Assembly (NCBI RefSeq): GCF_000340215.1
Contig: NW_006921532.1
Location: 1,901,337 to 1,965,336 of the forward strand
Direction: 5' to 3'
Length of the DNA stretch: 64,000 nucleotides
Source of the DNA: Pseudocercospora fijiensis CIRAD86
Taxonomy: Eukaryota > Ascomycota > Dothideomycetes > Mycosphaerellales > Mycosphaerellaceae
Positions 21,941 to 32,015 of this stretch are shown one piece after another. Position 1 is the stretch's first letter, and every line of letters starts with the position of its first letter. The notes under the pieces were generated by a model that saw only the letters and a program-made list of their open reading frames with translations, was not told the DNA's origin and ran no database searches. Made by a program: the position numbers and the translations under genes.

Positions 21941-23683
21941 TTACTTGGCTGTCTTCGTCTTCTTCTTCGGTCTCTCTACCTTCGCAGCCGTATCGCTTTC
22001 GCTTGCATTGCCATCTGCGTCTCCGTCTGCATCCCCCATCTCCTCGTCACTGCCAGCTCCTGAGCTCTTGGCGTCGCTGTCGTATTCTTCAGCAACGTCT
22101 GATTCTGAATCGGCCTGGAAGTCCTCGTCGACACTTTCATCGTCCTCATCTGCGGAGCCGCGAGCTTGCACGACATCCTCATCATCACTGCTAACGAGAT
22201 CGGGGTCGTTGGCAAGGGCTGCTGCGAGCATACCGCTGTCGCCGTCCATCTCGTTCTTGGTCTTGATATTCTTGATCTTAAGGAAGGTTTCCAATGGCTG
22301 TTGCTCTTCCCGATTGATGTTGGAGAATTGGTGGTCACCTCCCTGCTTCAATGAAACTGTGATGTCGAATGTGCGGCTGGCACTAACAGCTCCGCCCACG
22401 CGACTCATCGTCACGGAAGAGATGTGATCGAACGAGATGTAGGTCGCTGGCTTCGGCACGAACAGGAAAGCCCTGTCGAGGCAGAAGAGGTGGCCTTCGT
22501 TGGCTTTGATGGAACACTTGACGCCACTCATCTGGTGATGGCTGGTGAAATCTGCCGAAGGCTGAATCAAGCGTTTGCCAGTAAGACCGTGGAAGATCTT
22601 GGAGATGACATTTCCGATAGGAGCCTCGTACTTAGCCTGGAGCTTGCCAGAGTACTTCTCCAACTGCTCGTCGGTCATGTTGAGCTCGATCTGAACTTCC
22701 TCATCCTTCTTGAATTGCATGACCAGAAATGGGTATCGGGTCTGACCTTGACGAAGGGGTGGATCGAGACCAACACAGAGTAGCTGATGCATATCGTCCG
22801 GCTTAGGCAGAAGAAAGAATCGCTTCGCGCTTTCGTATGAGATCTTGTAGTCGTATGTCTTACCGCGTAATCGGAAGGAGGATTCGTAAAGGTCGATGTC
22901 GAAACGTCCACGAGGGGTAAGGTGCAGGATGTCCTGGAAGGTTGCGAATGTGTCGCCAGCCACCTCGCCAATCTCGGCCTTGTTCATGAGTTGCTCGTAG
23001 AAGTAATTGGCCGCATTCTGTTCCTCATCTTCGCCTTCTTCTGCATCCTCTCCATCCTCATCGCCCTTCGCTCGCTTTTCTGTACCAGGAATGTAGAATC
23101 GGACCTCAGTCAGCTGGTCCACTGCGCCTCCCATCTTCTTGCCCTTTCCTCGTGCGCCTCCTAGTGCGCCGTTTGTGCCTGTGTCCTCGCTGTCGGCTGG
23201 CACAGAAAACTCGACTGCGACCTCGTTCTTTCCGGCCAAGTTGGTGTTCGAGATCTCGGTGTATGGAATCTCAAAGGCGGGCTGGTTGCGCACGTTGAAA
23301 ATCAGCTCGTGCCTGCTCAGCTCGTTCTTGCCCCAATTCCAGCCTCGAAGAGCATGCTCCTTGTGCTCGAACGGCACGCCATACCAGACCTTGAAGCACT
23401 TCTGGATTGTGTCGAAATCATCCTCTTTGAAGCCATCCAGCTGCACGACGCCCGCATTGCGTGCGTAGATCTTCATCTCATAGCCTCGTGCTGCTCTGCT
23501 CCATTGCGCGCTCATGTATTCGCCTTTGTCGAGGGTGAAGGTGTTGCCTCCGCCGAGTGGCTTCCATCCCAGGCCGGACTCAGCAAGTCTGCACTTGCCA
23601 GGCTGCTTAGAAAGGTCGAGATAGATGTTGTCAAAGGACTCCTGTGCTTGCGCGTCAGTCGGTCTTTTCTTCTGCTTCGACAT
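21941..23683 (-). CDS. pob3: FACT complex subunit Pob3 (SSRP1-like)
   Basis: 580 aa from the ATG at 23683; the frame stays open upstream to 23767, but the family begins close to ESFDNIYLDLSKQPGKC (about residue 15), so the inner Met is preferred. A consensus donor GTAAGT at 23777 suggests a 5'-UTR intron. The order of domains is as expected: N-terminal dimerisation PH domain (GKCRLAESGLGWKP), SSrecog middle (YEMKIYARNAGVVQLDGF, LRGWNWGKNEL), tandem PH (LTPRGRFDIDLYESSFRLRGKTYDYKI, FDHISSVTMSRVGG), then a long acidic tail (about residues 480-565) and a basic end. No HMG box is present, as in other fungi. With Spt16 it reorganises nucleosomes during transcription and replication. Confidence 0.95.
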   Translation of the reverse strand: MSKQKKRPTDAQAQESFDNIYLDLSKQPGKCRLAESGLGWKPLGGGNTFTLDKGEYMSAQWSRAARGYEMKIYARNAGVVQLDGFKEDDFDTIQKCFKVWYGVPFEHKEHALRGWNWGKNELSRHELIFNVRNQPAFEIPYTEISNTNLAGKNEVAVEFSVPADSEDTGTNGALGGARGKGKKMGGAVDQLTEVRFYIPGTEKRAKGDEDGEDAEEGEDEEQNAANYFYEQLMNKAEIGEVAGDTFATFQDILHLTPRGRFDIDLYESSFRLRGKTYDYKISYESAKRFFLLPKPDDMHQLLCVGLDPPLRQGQTRYPFLVMQFKKDEEVQIELNMTDEQLEKYSGKLQAKYEAPIGNVISKIFHGLTGKRLIQPSADFTSHHQMSGVKCSIKANEGHLFCLDRAFLFVPKPATYISFDHISSVTMSRVGGAVSASRTFDITVSLKQGGDHQFSNINREEQQPLETFLKIKNIKTKNEMDGDSGMLAAALANDPDLVSSDDEDVVQARGSADEDDESVDEDFQADSESDVAEEYDSDAKSSGAGSDEEMGDADGDADGNASESDTAAKVERPKKKTKTAK

Positions 23684-24160
23684 GGTGGGCGAAGGGTTGC
23701 GTGGCCTGCGAATGGTTCGGTTTCGGTGCGCAGCAGAACAAGTCGCGAAGCTGCAGTGATAGCTCAAACGGACTTACCATCTTTGCACTTGCCTTCCCTG
23801 CTGCAGCGTTTGTCGTCTAGGCCGCAGCCCGCTGCCGCTCTCACGGACTCACAGCTTACCTGCAGGCGAGTGAAGCGCAAACGCAGGCTCGGCTCGCGGA
23901 TCGCAAAGACGGTCCAGGTGGAGTCCAAAGATCAATGCGCGCGGAATCTCAGTGTGAGCCTCAGTTTGGTGTAGATGGCCGTAGTGGAAAGGCGCAAAAG
24001 TTGGTGGTCGATATCCTACGCTCACTGTGCGAAATGCAAGTCGCGACTTCACGCGCTTACCTTACTGAGGGTTGGCTTTTACCTGTCACTCGGCCGCGGG
24101 GAAGCCTGCGAGTGCTAAGCAGCTTACCGCTACCAATTTTGTTAGGTACTTTGCTCGTAG
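23684..24160. other. pob3 upstream flank bordering the repeat island
   Basis: The upstream region and probable 5' UTR of pob3. Normal dinucleotide content persists to about 24,140, then switches abruptly to CpA-depleted sequence. Confidence 0.5.
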
Positions 24161-24399
24161 AATAGTATATCTTCCTCCCTTCTACGTACCTACGTATATA
24201 GTGCATTTTGAAGCTAAAGTTGTCGCTATAAAGTAGTAGTATAGCCGTTTCCGAGGTATTGCGAGGTAAAGAATACGACTAGGTAAAGAGCTTAGCGTAG
24301 AACACTAAGAGTTGCTAAAGGACTACTTTACGTAAGGTAAAGATGTCTATTAAACTATAGAGACAAGTCGACTGCCTATCTATAGGCGTACGGTATATA

Positions 24400-25440
24400 G
24401 AGCCCTTAATAACTAGCGGTTATTTAGCGAGATCTACCCTCCTCGTATTATAAAGCGAGGCCGCAAGACTATTCTTAATAATAAGTAAGAGATATTTATT
24501 AAGGCGTTATTATCTAACCGACCGGACTCGTACTTCGTAGAGGTAATATAGGCGCTTATCGACGAGTAGCCGGAGCTTTAAGAGGTATTAAAATATACGC
24601 ATTTATCGAGTGTCTTAAAGCGGCGTAGTTAGAGGCGTAAATCGGTATAAAGGAAGGCAAAGGAGCGCAACCTATTACTAAGGGCTCTATAGATATTCAG
24701 GTACGCTAAATGGCCGGTAGATAGGCTAATATTTATCGACGAGACTGCCTATAATTAGAAGACTAGTTAGCGGAAGTATAGATAGTCTCCGAAGGGTATT
24801 AATTATAGAGACTTCCGGTACGCGCAGCGAGAAGTAAGGTAGTCTATACTACCCGCTTTTACTATTAATAGCTATCTACCTTATACGATTAGTCGATAAG
24901 GCTCGATAACTCGAGAGATCTTCGTCGCTTAGTTAACTAAATAGGTAATGCCTTGCCTCGAAGGCTATCCGCCGATAATCTTTATAATAGATAATACTAG
25001 CATCTACTATAGCTCGGAGGTAAGAGAGGCGATATTGTTAGCTAGTTACTAACTCGAATACCTGCCTCCGTACTTACCGGATTTGAATCCTATCGAATAG
25101 ACCTTTAACTGCTTAAAGTGCTATATTAAGAGGCATATTCGAGACGTAGAATGCTTCTTAAACTTCGGCGACTTCTTATATTATTGCCTATAGCGATATT
25201 AAGGGCCGAGGGCGTAGAAACTCTTCGAACATGCCGGATACAACGTCTACTACCTAGATTTCGCGTTTTCTAAAGAGGGCTTCGTTAGTGCCGCCGGCTA
25301 TATACAAGATCTAATAGGTCTCGATCCGGAAGAGTCTACCTAGTATAACTAGTGTCTTTATACGCCGCCGGCGTCGATTAGTAAGTAGATTAAGGATATA
25401 GATAGCGACGAAGAATCTAAAGAAGAATAGGAGTAATAAC
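24400..25440 (+). pseudogene. DDE transposase relic (IS630/Tc1-mariner type)
   Basis: The plus-strand frame, read through TAG/TAA stops, contains the three catalytic landmarks of the DDE_3/IS630-Tc1 superfamily: LIFIDETAYN (first Asp, about 24,728-24,757), FIIDNTSIYYSSEVREA (second Asp, about 24,979-25,030) and LEYLPPYLPDLNPIE (about 25,050-25,100). After the last motif comes a TFNCLKCYIKRH helix typical of this group. Stops fall where relatives have Gln or Trp (for example after DLNPIE). The element ends could not be defined; no convincing terminal inverted repeats were seen around 24.15 and 25.56 kb. Confidence 0.75.
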
Positions 25441-25689
25441 GTAACGTAGCGGTAGAATACGCTAGTACGACTAGCGCGCTCGAGCCCGAGAAGTGTTGTA
25501 AATGTTCGAATTCTAGGCTTTTATATAAAAATGAAATCTCAATATATAACGCAATACAATACTAGATATTTAATATATAGAATGTGTTTAGTCTAATTAG
25601 TCCGCGCCTACAATAATTACAAAAAATAATAGTATAAACGTTATATAGCACTGCGAGAAGTAGAGCCTAAATTCGTACTTTATATAGCA

Positions 25690-27430
25690 TCCTTAGCTCC
25701 GGCTAGCTCCGCCGCTATAATCTTATCGGCTTTTAGTATTAGGAACTTCTCGATTGCTTCCTTTATTCTATACCGTATACTCGCCTTTGTTTTAAACTCT
25801 TCCTGCTATTGTTTCTTGCTTATATTAGCGATAGTAACTAGGTCGAAGTCCTCGTCGATATAGGTCTTCTATATAGCTCGCATTTCCGCCGAGTCGTAAA
25901 ATAGCGGTGTCTCGAGTGCCTACTAGAAGAATCCGACCCTTAGCTCCTTACCCTTCTTTAAACCCTCCGGTAGCACTATCGGCAACGATATATCCTTTAT
26001 AAGACCTAGTTTTAGCAGGGCACGAGCTAGTGTCTTCGAAGGAGTCGTAGGAGTGAATCTAGGTCCTATAGCTGCTTAGAAACTAGCCGCTACTTTGTCT
26101 CCGAAGATAATATTAATAGGAGCCTAGACCTTCGGGCGGGCTTCTAAAGCCTCGCTATAACCGCTAGCAACGCCCTTCTTCTTTAACTAATTAGCGACCT
26201 TCTTAGCTATATCTCTCTCGAAGTGCAGCTTAATTATTATAATAAGGACCTCTATATATATCGGATCGCTAAATTTCTACTAGCCTTAAGCGATCAATCT
26301 TGCTAGTAATTTAATCACTTCGGAGGTTATAAGCTAGTACTTATTAGGCACGTCTTACTTGTCCGGATTGCGCTAGTAGCAGGTCTTAGGTCCTTTAATC
26401 TTAACGTTGCGACAAGTGCTAAGATTATACGTAAAGTAAGCTCGAATATTAACCTCGAAGTTACCCTTCTCGTTTAGTTCTATTACTTAAACGTTAGCGA
26501 GAGCGGCTTGCTACTAACCTAGCGTCTTACTAAGAGGTCTCTTGCTAGCAGCCGTACCTTGCCTCTACGCTAAGCTAACTAGACCTACGCTAACAGGCCT
26601 TGGTTTAGTATAGAAGAATATATTAAGTTAAGGGTTAGTTAGCAACTCCTCGTCGATCTAGTAACCGAGACGGTTAAGGGCACGGCTATAAGCCTTGTCT
26701 TCTTCCGTAGCCTTATTATTATTATTATTAAATAGTTGCAGCTAGGTCTCTTAATGATAATCCTTCTCTTTAACCCCTTTATAATAAGCCGACAAAGTTA
26801 CCTTTAAATAGCGCTCTAAGCTATACTTCTCGGTCACTTTGCCTGCCTATTTGTATCTATTCTAACCCTCGGCTAGATCCGCAACGTCGAAGACATTACG
26901 CTTTAAGGCAACCTACCTATCTTCTTTAGTCTTCTTCGTAGTGTTTATAAGGTACTAGCAACCTCTATAGTCTATTAAAACGAGGCCCTTCTTATTAGTA
27001 AGCCGCTCTCGAATATAGCTCTCGGGCGTAAGAGCTATATTGCTACGACCGAGAGCCTTTAATCTTCTAGTCGCAGAAGAAGACTAAGACTCGAAGGACG
27101 TCGTTATAGAGCCGCCTATCTTACTACCTGTCTTACCGCTAACGTTACTAGCTACCTCTTTAAGCGAGTTAAGCACTGCTTATTCCTTAGTACCGGAAGC
27201 CGTAGTGCCCGTAGTAGAGCTATTATTCACTCTATCGATTAGCGGTACGGATTTAGCCGTAGGCTTCTTCCTAGCCGGATTAGCTATCGGCGGCGGCGTA
27301 ATTAGCTTCTCGAGCGTCTTTAAAATAGGCTTCTTCTTAACCGTAGCGGTTACCTTAGTTAGACTCGTATCTAGTCGCTTAGGAGCCTTGCCGGCAGTTA
27401 AGCGAGTCGTACGACCTTCTATTAATACTT
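25690..27430 (-). pseudogene. Unidentified RIP-degraded ORF inside the repeat island
   Basis: Reading the minus strand from about 27,430 down to 25,690 in one frame gives roughly 580 residues broken only by about 20 stops. The frame is otherwise consistent and rich in Lys/Glu/Leu, so it is a former gene. Features: basic, Thr/Pro-rich N-terminus (GRTTRLTAGKAPKRLD), linker ITPPPIANPARKKPT, central LGRSNIALTPESYIRERL and LKVTLSAYYKGVKEKD, an Asn run, IFFYTKPRPVSVGLVSLA, and C-terminal KGKELRVGFF, LFYDSAEMRAI and IKEAIEKFLILKADK. No transposase, reverse transcriptase or captain recombinase motif is visible. It converges on the DDE relic to its left. I do not recognise the family. Confidence 0.5.
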
Positions 27431-28310
27431 AGCGGCTTGCGGAATACTCTCGTTCTTAACCCTAATCGACACCTCGGCGTAGGTTTAAATAAATTGGAAC
27501 TATTAGCGCTATTCTATATAGTCTTAAGAGCATCTATATACTAAGTTTGCTAAGAGAGCTGCTCTTAGCACCCCTAAAGCGTATTCTCGAAGATCGCGGC
27601 TCTACGGACCGAGAGTAATAGGTAAAAGCTAACCCTTAGTAGCCTCGATACCGAATCGGCACTAGCACGTATACGCAAAGTAGGTTAACGCTTCTATATG
27701 CTACCTCCCATTCAGGCGCTTCGTTAAATACTCGTATATTATATAAGAGGAAGCACGTAGAGGACTATAACTAATTAGGTTTAGCGTTGTTTCTCCTATT
27801 CTAGCGAAGTGCCTAACGGTAAACCGCTAGGAGCGGGTAGTGCTATAGAGGTTATAAGAGGCTTTATAGGTCGTAATCTATAGTACTTTTATATAGAATA
27901 TATATCGTACGAGACCTAGATAAATAGCTAAACTTATATATCGCGTAATTATAATATAGAAATACGAAAATTAAGAGTATTATAGTTAGTATAAGTAAGG
28001 TATATATATAGGCTAGCTATAGAGCCTATCCCTATATATAGGGTAGCGTCGCGAGATTTAACGCCGTATATCGTATATCTGTCGTACTAACGTAATTTTC
28101 GGATCGCTATATTCGTAATTAGTAGCGCTATAACCTCCTAGTATTATATTATCGTAAAAGTAATATCGCGTTACAATTGCTATACTAGCCTCTATAACTA
28201 TACTAAATCTAAGCGGTTATCCCGGGCCTATAGACCTCTAGCGAGAAGAATTAGGGGTACGGTATTTAGTTAGTTATTCGGATAGTCGGTACTTTAAACC
28301 CTAATTCGTA

Positions 28311-29639
28311 CTGTTTTTTAAAGTAGCTACGTCCGTATACCGTCCGTATACCGGAATATACCGTAGGGGATTAACTAACGTAATAGATAGAATATACTAG
28401 AAACGGCTCTATAGGCATAAAACGCGGGTGCCTAAACCGTTTAAAAACCTTACTTTAAACCTTACTAGTCTCTTTAAGCGAGCTTACTGTATCGTAAGAA
28501 TCTACTACTATATTATCGATACCTAAATACCTGCCTTATAAGCACTAGTAGGAGGCCTAGCGTAGGTATATATATAGCCTTAGCGACCTCGGCTAGACTA
28601 AAAAGGCAATCGTAGCCTTAACCCCTATTCTATATATAACCGTTAGGCGCATTTTGAAAGGTAGGGTTAAACCGCTAAGGAAGGATTAGCTACTTAGAAT
28701 ACTAGACCCTATAGATACGGAGAGATTAGCCGAGGCCTATTTAGACAATCTAACTAATCGAGATAAGCCGTTTATTTAGGTTATAGCTAAACTTAGTATC
28801 TACGTACTAAAAGCTGTTATTAACCGCTCGCTTAGGGTATAGGGTCTTAGCCGCTATTAGCGGATAAGAAAGCCTAAAACTTTACCCTATATTCGAGCTA
28901 ACCGGATTTAATAGGTAACTAATTTCCTATAGTAGAGTAACGTTAGGATACGTTATATCTTAGTACTAGACTAAGTTGCCTTTAGAATTAGTATAGGAGT
29001 AGTTAGGCTACGCGACGTTACGCGACTACGGGGTAATCGCGGGGACCCCGCAACCCTAGTTATAGACGAATATAGTAGTAGCTATAAGACCTCTTATTAG
29101 GTAGGTATAGCAACCTCGGCAAAGAAAGGACTATTTTAGAAGTAGGAGATTGCCGAATTTAGCAATTACGATTAGGTAGCCTTTATTTCTTAGATCGTTT
29201 CGAAAATAGCGCGTTTTAAAATAGAGCTAGAGATATAGGGTATCTACCCTATACTACTTCTCGATAACGCTCCTATATACCGCGTACGCGCTAGTCGGTA
29301 GGCGTTAGAACGGGCCGGTATTAGGTTCTTAGCGCTGCCTTCTAATTCGCCGGATTTAAACCCGATCGAGTATATTTAGGCCTAGATTAAAAATAAGCTT
29401 CGGCGTATATATTAGATAGAAACGGTCGCGTAGCTAGATCGGGAGATAGAGCGGTTATAGTAAGAGCTACCGGATTACGTACTTAAAAACATAATAGATT
29501 CTATACGTAAGCGCTATAAAGCCGTTATTCAAAATAAGGGGTACCTAACTAAATATTAGCAAGAATTGGTTTAGCAATTAACGGGCCGTTAGCGGCCCGC
29601 GTTAGCGTCCCGCACGGACGTAGCCACTTCAAAAAACAG
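28311..29639 (+). mobile_element. Tc1/mariner element with 26-bp terminal inverted repeats, RIP-degraded
   Basis: The left end 28311-28336 (CTGTTTTTTAAAGTAGCTAC...) and the reverse complement of the right end 29614-29639 (CTGTTTTTTGAAGTGGCTAC...) match over 26 bp with two differences, both of the TG-to-TA kind expected from RIP on the left copy. Outside the right repeat the sequence reads CAGTG back to a TA, the usual Tc1/mariner tip and target; the left tip is less clear, so the TA duplication is not proven. Between them, a plus-strand frame with many TAG stops encodes a DDE transposase: ILVLD near 28,960, PILLLDNAPIYRVRA (about 29,250-29,295), FLALPSNSPDLNPIEYI (about 29,330-29,380) and a basic C-terminus. 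It is not functional. Confidence 0.82.
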
Positions 29640-30207
29640 CACTGTACAATCTGAGTGTAATTCTTCATCTAGAGGTCTGCCGTGGAGATAGTCTGCATGT
29701 GCTTCGGCTTGGAAAAGTGTTCTGGGGACAACGGCTTGCGCATTTCGAGATTGTCCAACGCTTGGACAGGCTGGGCAGAGCTCTTACTCTACGAATGTTC
29801 GCACTGGCCAGGACTGCATAAGTATACACGTGATGCAATTCAACGATGCATCGAGCCGACACTTTTTTTTCAAATTATCGATGGCCGCGGCATTGCAAAC
29901 ACGACTTTGCTCAGAAATTGTGCGCTTGAACCGCTCACCACTTCACTTCGTCGTCAACTTTCATGGTCAAGAAGTGCGCTTAGCTGCACCGACTTTCGCG
30001 TTGCAACTGTGCTGGACAGTAGTCCCCAGAGCATTTGTCAGGTCCTGTTGTGCCTTGTCCCAATCGTGATGGTCTGGCCTTGGCTGTAGTCCTGATCACT
30101 TTACTGTCAGACCAGGATCGCTTACACTGATCTATATTGATCAGAATCCTCTGTGGTGTCACTACGGCAAAGTTGGCTTCCATGTCTCCAATCTCAAAAA
30201 GATATCT
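29640..30207. other. Intergenic region between repeat island and naa20
   Basis: 568 bp of normal dinucleotide content. Several ORFs of 65-135 aa overlap on both strands, none with recognisable features. It holds the naa20 3' UTR. Confidence 0.4.
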
Positions 30208-30918
30208 TCACCAGACTTCGGATGGATCCACCTTGATGTTCTCACCATTCGATCTGACGGTCTTCCGAGCCTTGTCTCTCTTCAAGGGCTTGCGCATGTC
30301 GTAAGCATCGCTCCCATCGTTGTAGTAGTCAGTGATGCGGCGATAGACAGAATAGCTAGAGCGAAAGTTAGCAGTCTGGAATTGGCAGCTTGCAAATCAC
30401 CACCCTTTACCCCATTTTCTTGTAGAGCTTGATGGCTGCCTCATTCTCAACCCTGACGAAAAGGTCCACAAACCAAGCATTCTCTTGGTCGCCGACGCGC
30501 TCAACCGCCTCTGAGAGCTTCGTTGCATAGCCTAGTCTCCGTGCTGAAGGCGCCACTGTCAAGCATGTGATATGCGCATGCCATGGTAGATAGTTTGGAA
30601 ATTTCTTTTGGTATATCTTCATGCCTGGGTCATATGGTTCTACCGGCGCTGGATAAGGCGAAGACTCAACCTTGCCAAGGACTATTTGCTGCAGTCAGCA
30701 TTGTCTCTCCGTGAGTTCCGCCATCTTTTCTGCCTGGCTGAAGACGTACTGTACGCTTCGATCTGTCCATTCGAGCCTTCGATGACTTTGCACAGATGTG
30801 GCCATTTCGTGAAATATTCGAGGTAGAATCCAATGTTGTAAGTCTCGGTCAGATGATCCAGATTGCAGGGATTGAACTTCAGCAAATCCATCGGAGTCAT
30901 GGGGCGTATGGCCGCCAT
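30208..30918 (-). CDS. naa20: NatB catalytic subunit Naa20 (Nat3), N-alpha-acetyltransferase
   Basis: Exons 30918-30750, 30681-30411 and 30355-30208 give 195 aa with matching phases; donors are GTACGT and GTAAAG. The joined protein reads MAAIRPMTPMDLLKFNPCNLDHLTETY, then GQIEAYILGKVESSPYPAP, then WHAHITCLTVAPSARRLGYATKL, with the acetyl-CoA loop RRLGYA at residues 104-109, then VDLFVRVENEAAIKLYKKMGYSVYRRITDYY and the NatB-specific tail DAYDMRKPLKRDK. NatB acetylates nascent chains that begin Met-Asp, Met-Glu, Met-Asn or Met-Gln at the ribosome, with Naa25. The gene lies only about 570 bp from the RIP island but shows no RIP damage. Confidence 0.95.
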
Positions 30919-32015
30919 TTTTGGCACTGACTAATATTGCGAAGTTGACGTTGGTGATGAGGGTTTCGAGCCTTGAATTGATCAGAAGGCAGGGTTGACC
31001 ACTTCAAATACCGGAAGGGGATTGTGCATATATTTCTGACGACCGTGGCGTGCACAGGTGACAGGTCGAAACTGTCTTCTTGCTTGTGTTCGGATGTAGA
31101 GGATGTACAGTACGATTAAGCGAGATGGCGGACGGCGGTGATCCCTGAAAACGGGATCTAACTGGTTAAAGCTAGCGTACTGCCTAAAGCAATTATCCGT
31201 ACCTTTAAAAAGCTCACGTCTAACGCTTTCAAGCTAGCTGCCGTTTACGGGGATTACCCCCGTCCGCCATCTCGCTTAATCGGGGTGTATATTGTCCAGG
31301 TTGTGCAGTTGATTGTAGGCACTAGGCAGGCAAAATGCTGTCAGGAGCAAAGTTGACGCGCCAATCGGCGGCGAACCGACGGCCCTGGTTCATCACCATG
31401 GCGCCTACCTTGTCCCCGTTCCTGCTTGGAGATCCAACATGACCCACTTCACGCTCTGCCCTGCCCTACGACCCTGGAGATCCGTTGAAACTGCTTTTGA
31501 GCATGAACTCGGACAAATTGGACAACATATCTAATGCTGAATAGGACGCTAGTTACCATTGTTAGTATGTCCTGCACATTCGCCATATCTTTTACGTTAT
31601 AGAAGGTATAAGAAAAGTCTGAGACGATTGGCAAGATCCTACATCCTACTACCAATACAAAAAGATAGTCAGCTCTGCGTGCAGCGTGTCTTATGCATAC
31701 ATGGAGCCGCTCAGTAGTGCTTCCTTCCCGCCTACTCGTTGAAGGCAGATCTGCTGTGATCTTCGCAGAAGTCCGTCTACAACACACTGGAAAAAAAAAT
31801 TAGGAGGCATTGGCACGGTCCTCATCCTAGCCTCCGGGCACTCCATGTATGCATATGACACCCTGCAGTTATATGTATACTCCAGTACGCTAATTGGGTG
31901 TGGTTGGTCCTGTAACCAAGTGGCATAAGAAAGGTATATGCCTGTTGGAAGGCCTACTCAGTTCCACTTCTGGCCTTCGATTTTCGTTTCATCTTCTTCC
32001 AGCAATTACAGCATC
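30919..32015. other. Intergenic region containing a MITE
   Basis: About 1.1 kb upstream of naa20 and before the P450 relic. Besides the 180-bp MITE (31108-31287) I see no gene; ORFs such as that at 31,449-31,787 (minus) have no supporting features. Confidence 0.45.
31108..31287. mobile_element. 180-bp MITE (Tc1/mariner-like)
   Basis: A terminal inverted repeat: left CGATTAAGCGAGATGGCGGA from 31113 pairs perfectly for 22 bp with the right arm ending at 31282, and similarity continues at about 75-85 percent for another 20 bp. Outside this, both tips start with CA and are flanked by TA (31106-31107 and 31288-31289), fitting a TA target duplication. The interior (for example TAACTGGTTAAAGCTAGCG) has no coding capacity. 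Confidence 0.82.

Larger units (their letters stand above)
24160..29639. repeat. RIP-mutated repeat island
   Basis: A 5.5-kb block of degraded mobile DNA. In the 60-bp sample 24241-24300 I count CpA 0, TpG 1, TpA 8 and CpG 5; loss of CpA/TpG with CpG kept is the RIP signature and not CpG deamination. Reading frames are interrupted mainly by TAG/TAA at positions expected to be Gln or Trp. It holds three identifiable parts, listed separately. 27,431-28,300 has no recognisable coding content; a CCCTATATATAGGG palindrome lies near 28,030. Confidence 0.88.

Noticed and set aside
25690..27430. Starship-type captain or histone H3-like gene in the repeat island
   Set aside because: No tyrosine-recombinase (DUF3435) motifs are visible, and the TTRLTAGKAP resemblance to the H3 tail is a short chance match without a histone fold.
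29682..30089. 135-aa plus-strand ORF next to the Tc1/mariner element
   Set aside because: No recognisable motif, and several overlapping ORFs in other frames; it lies in presumed naa20 3' flank.
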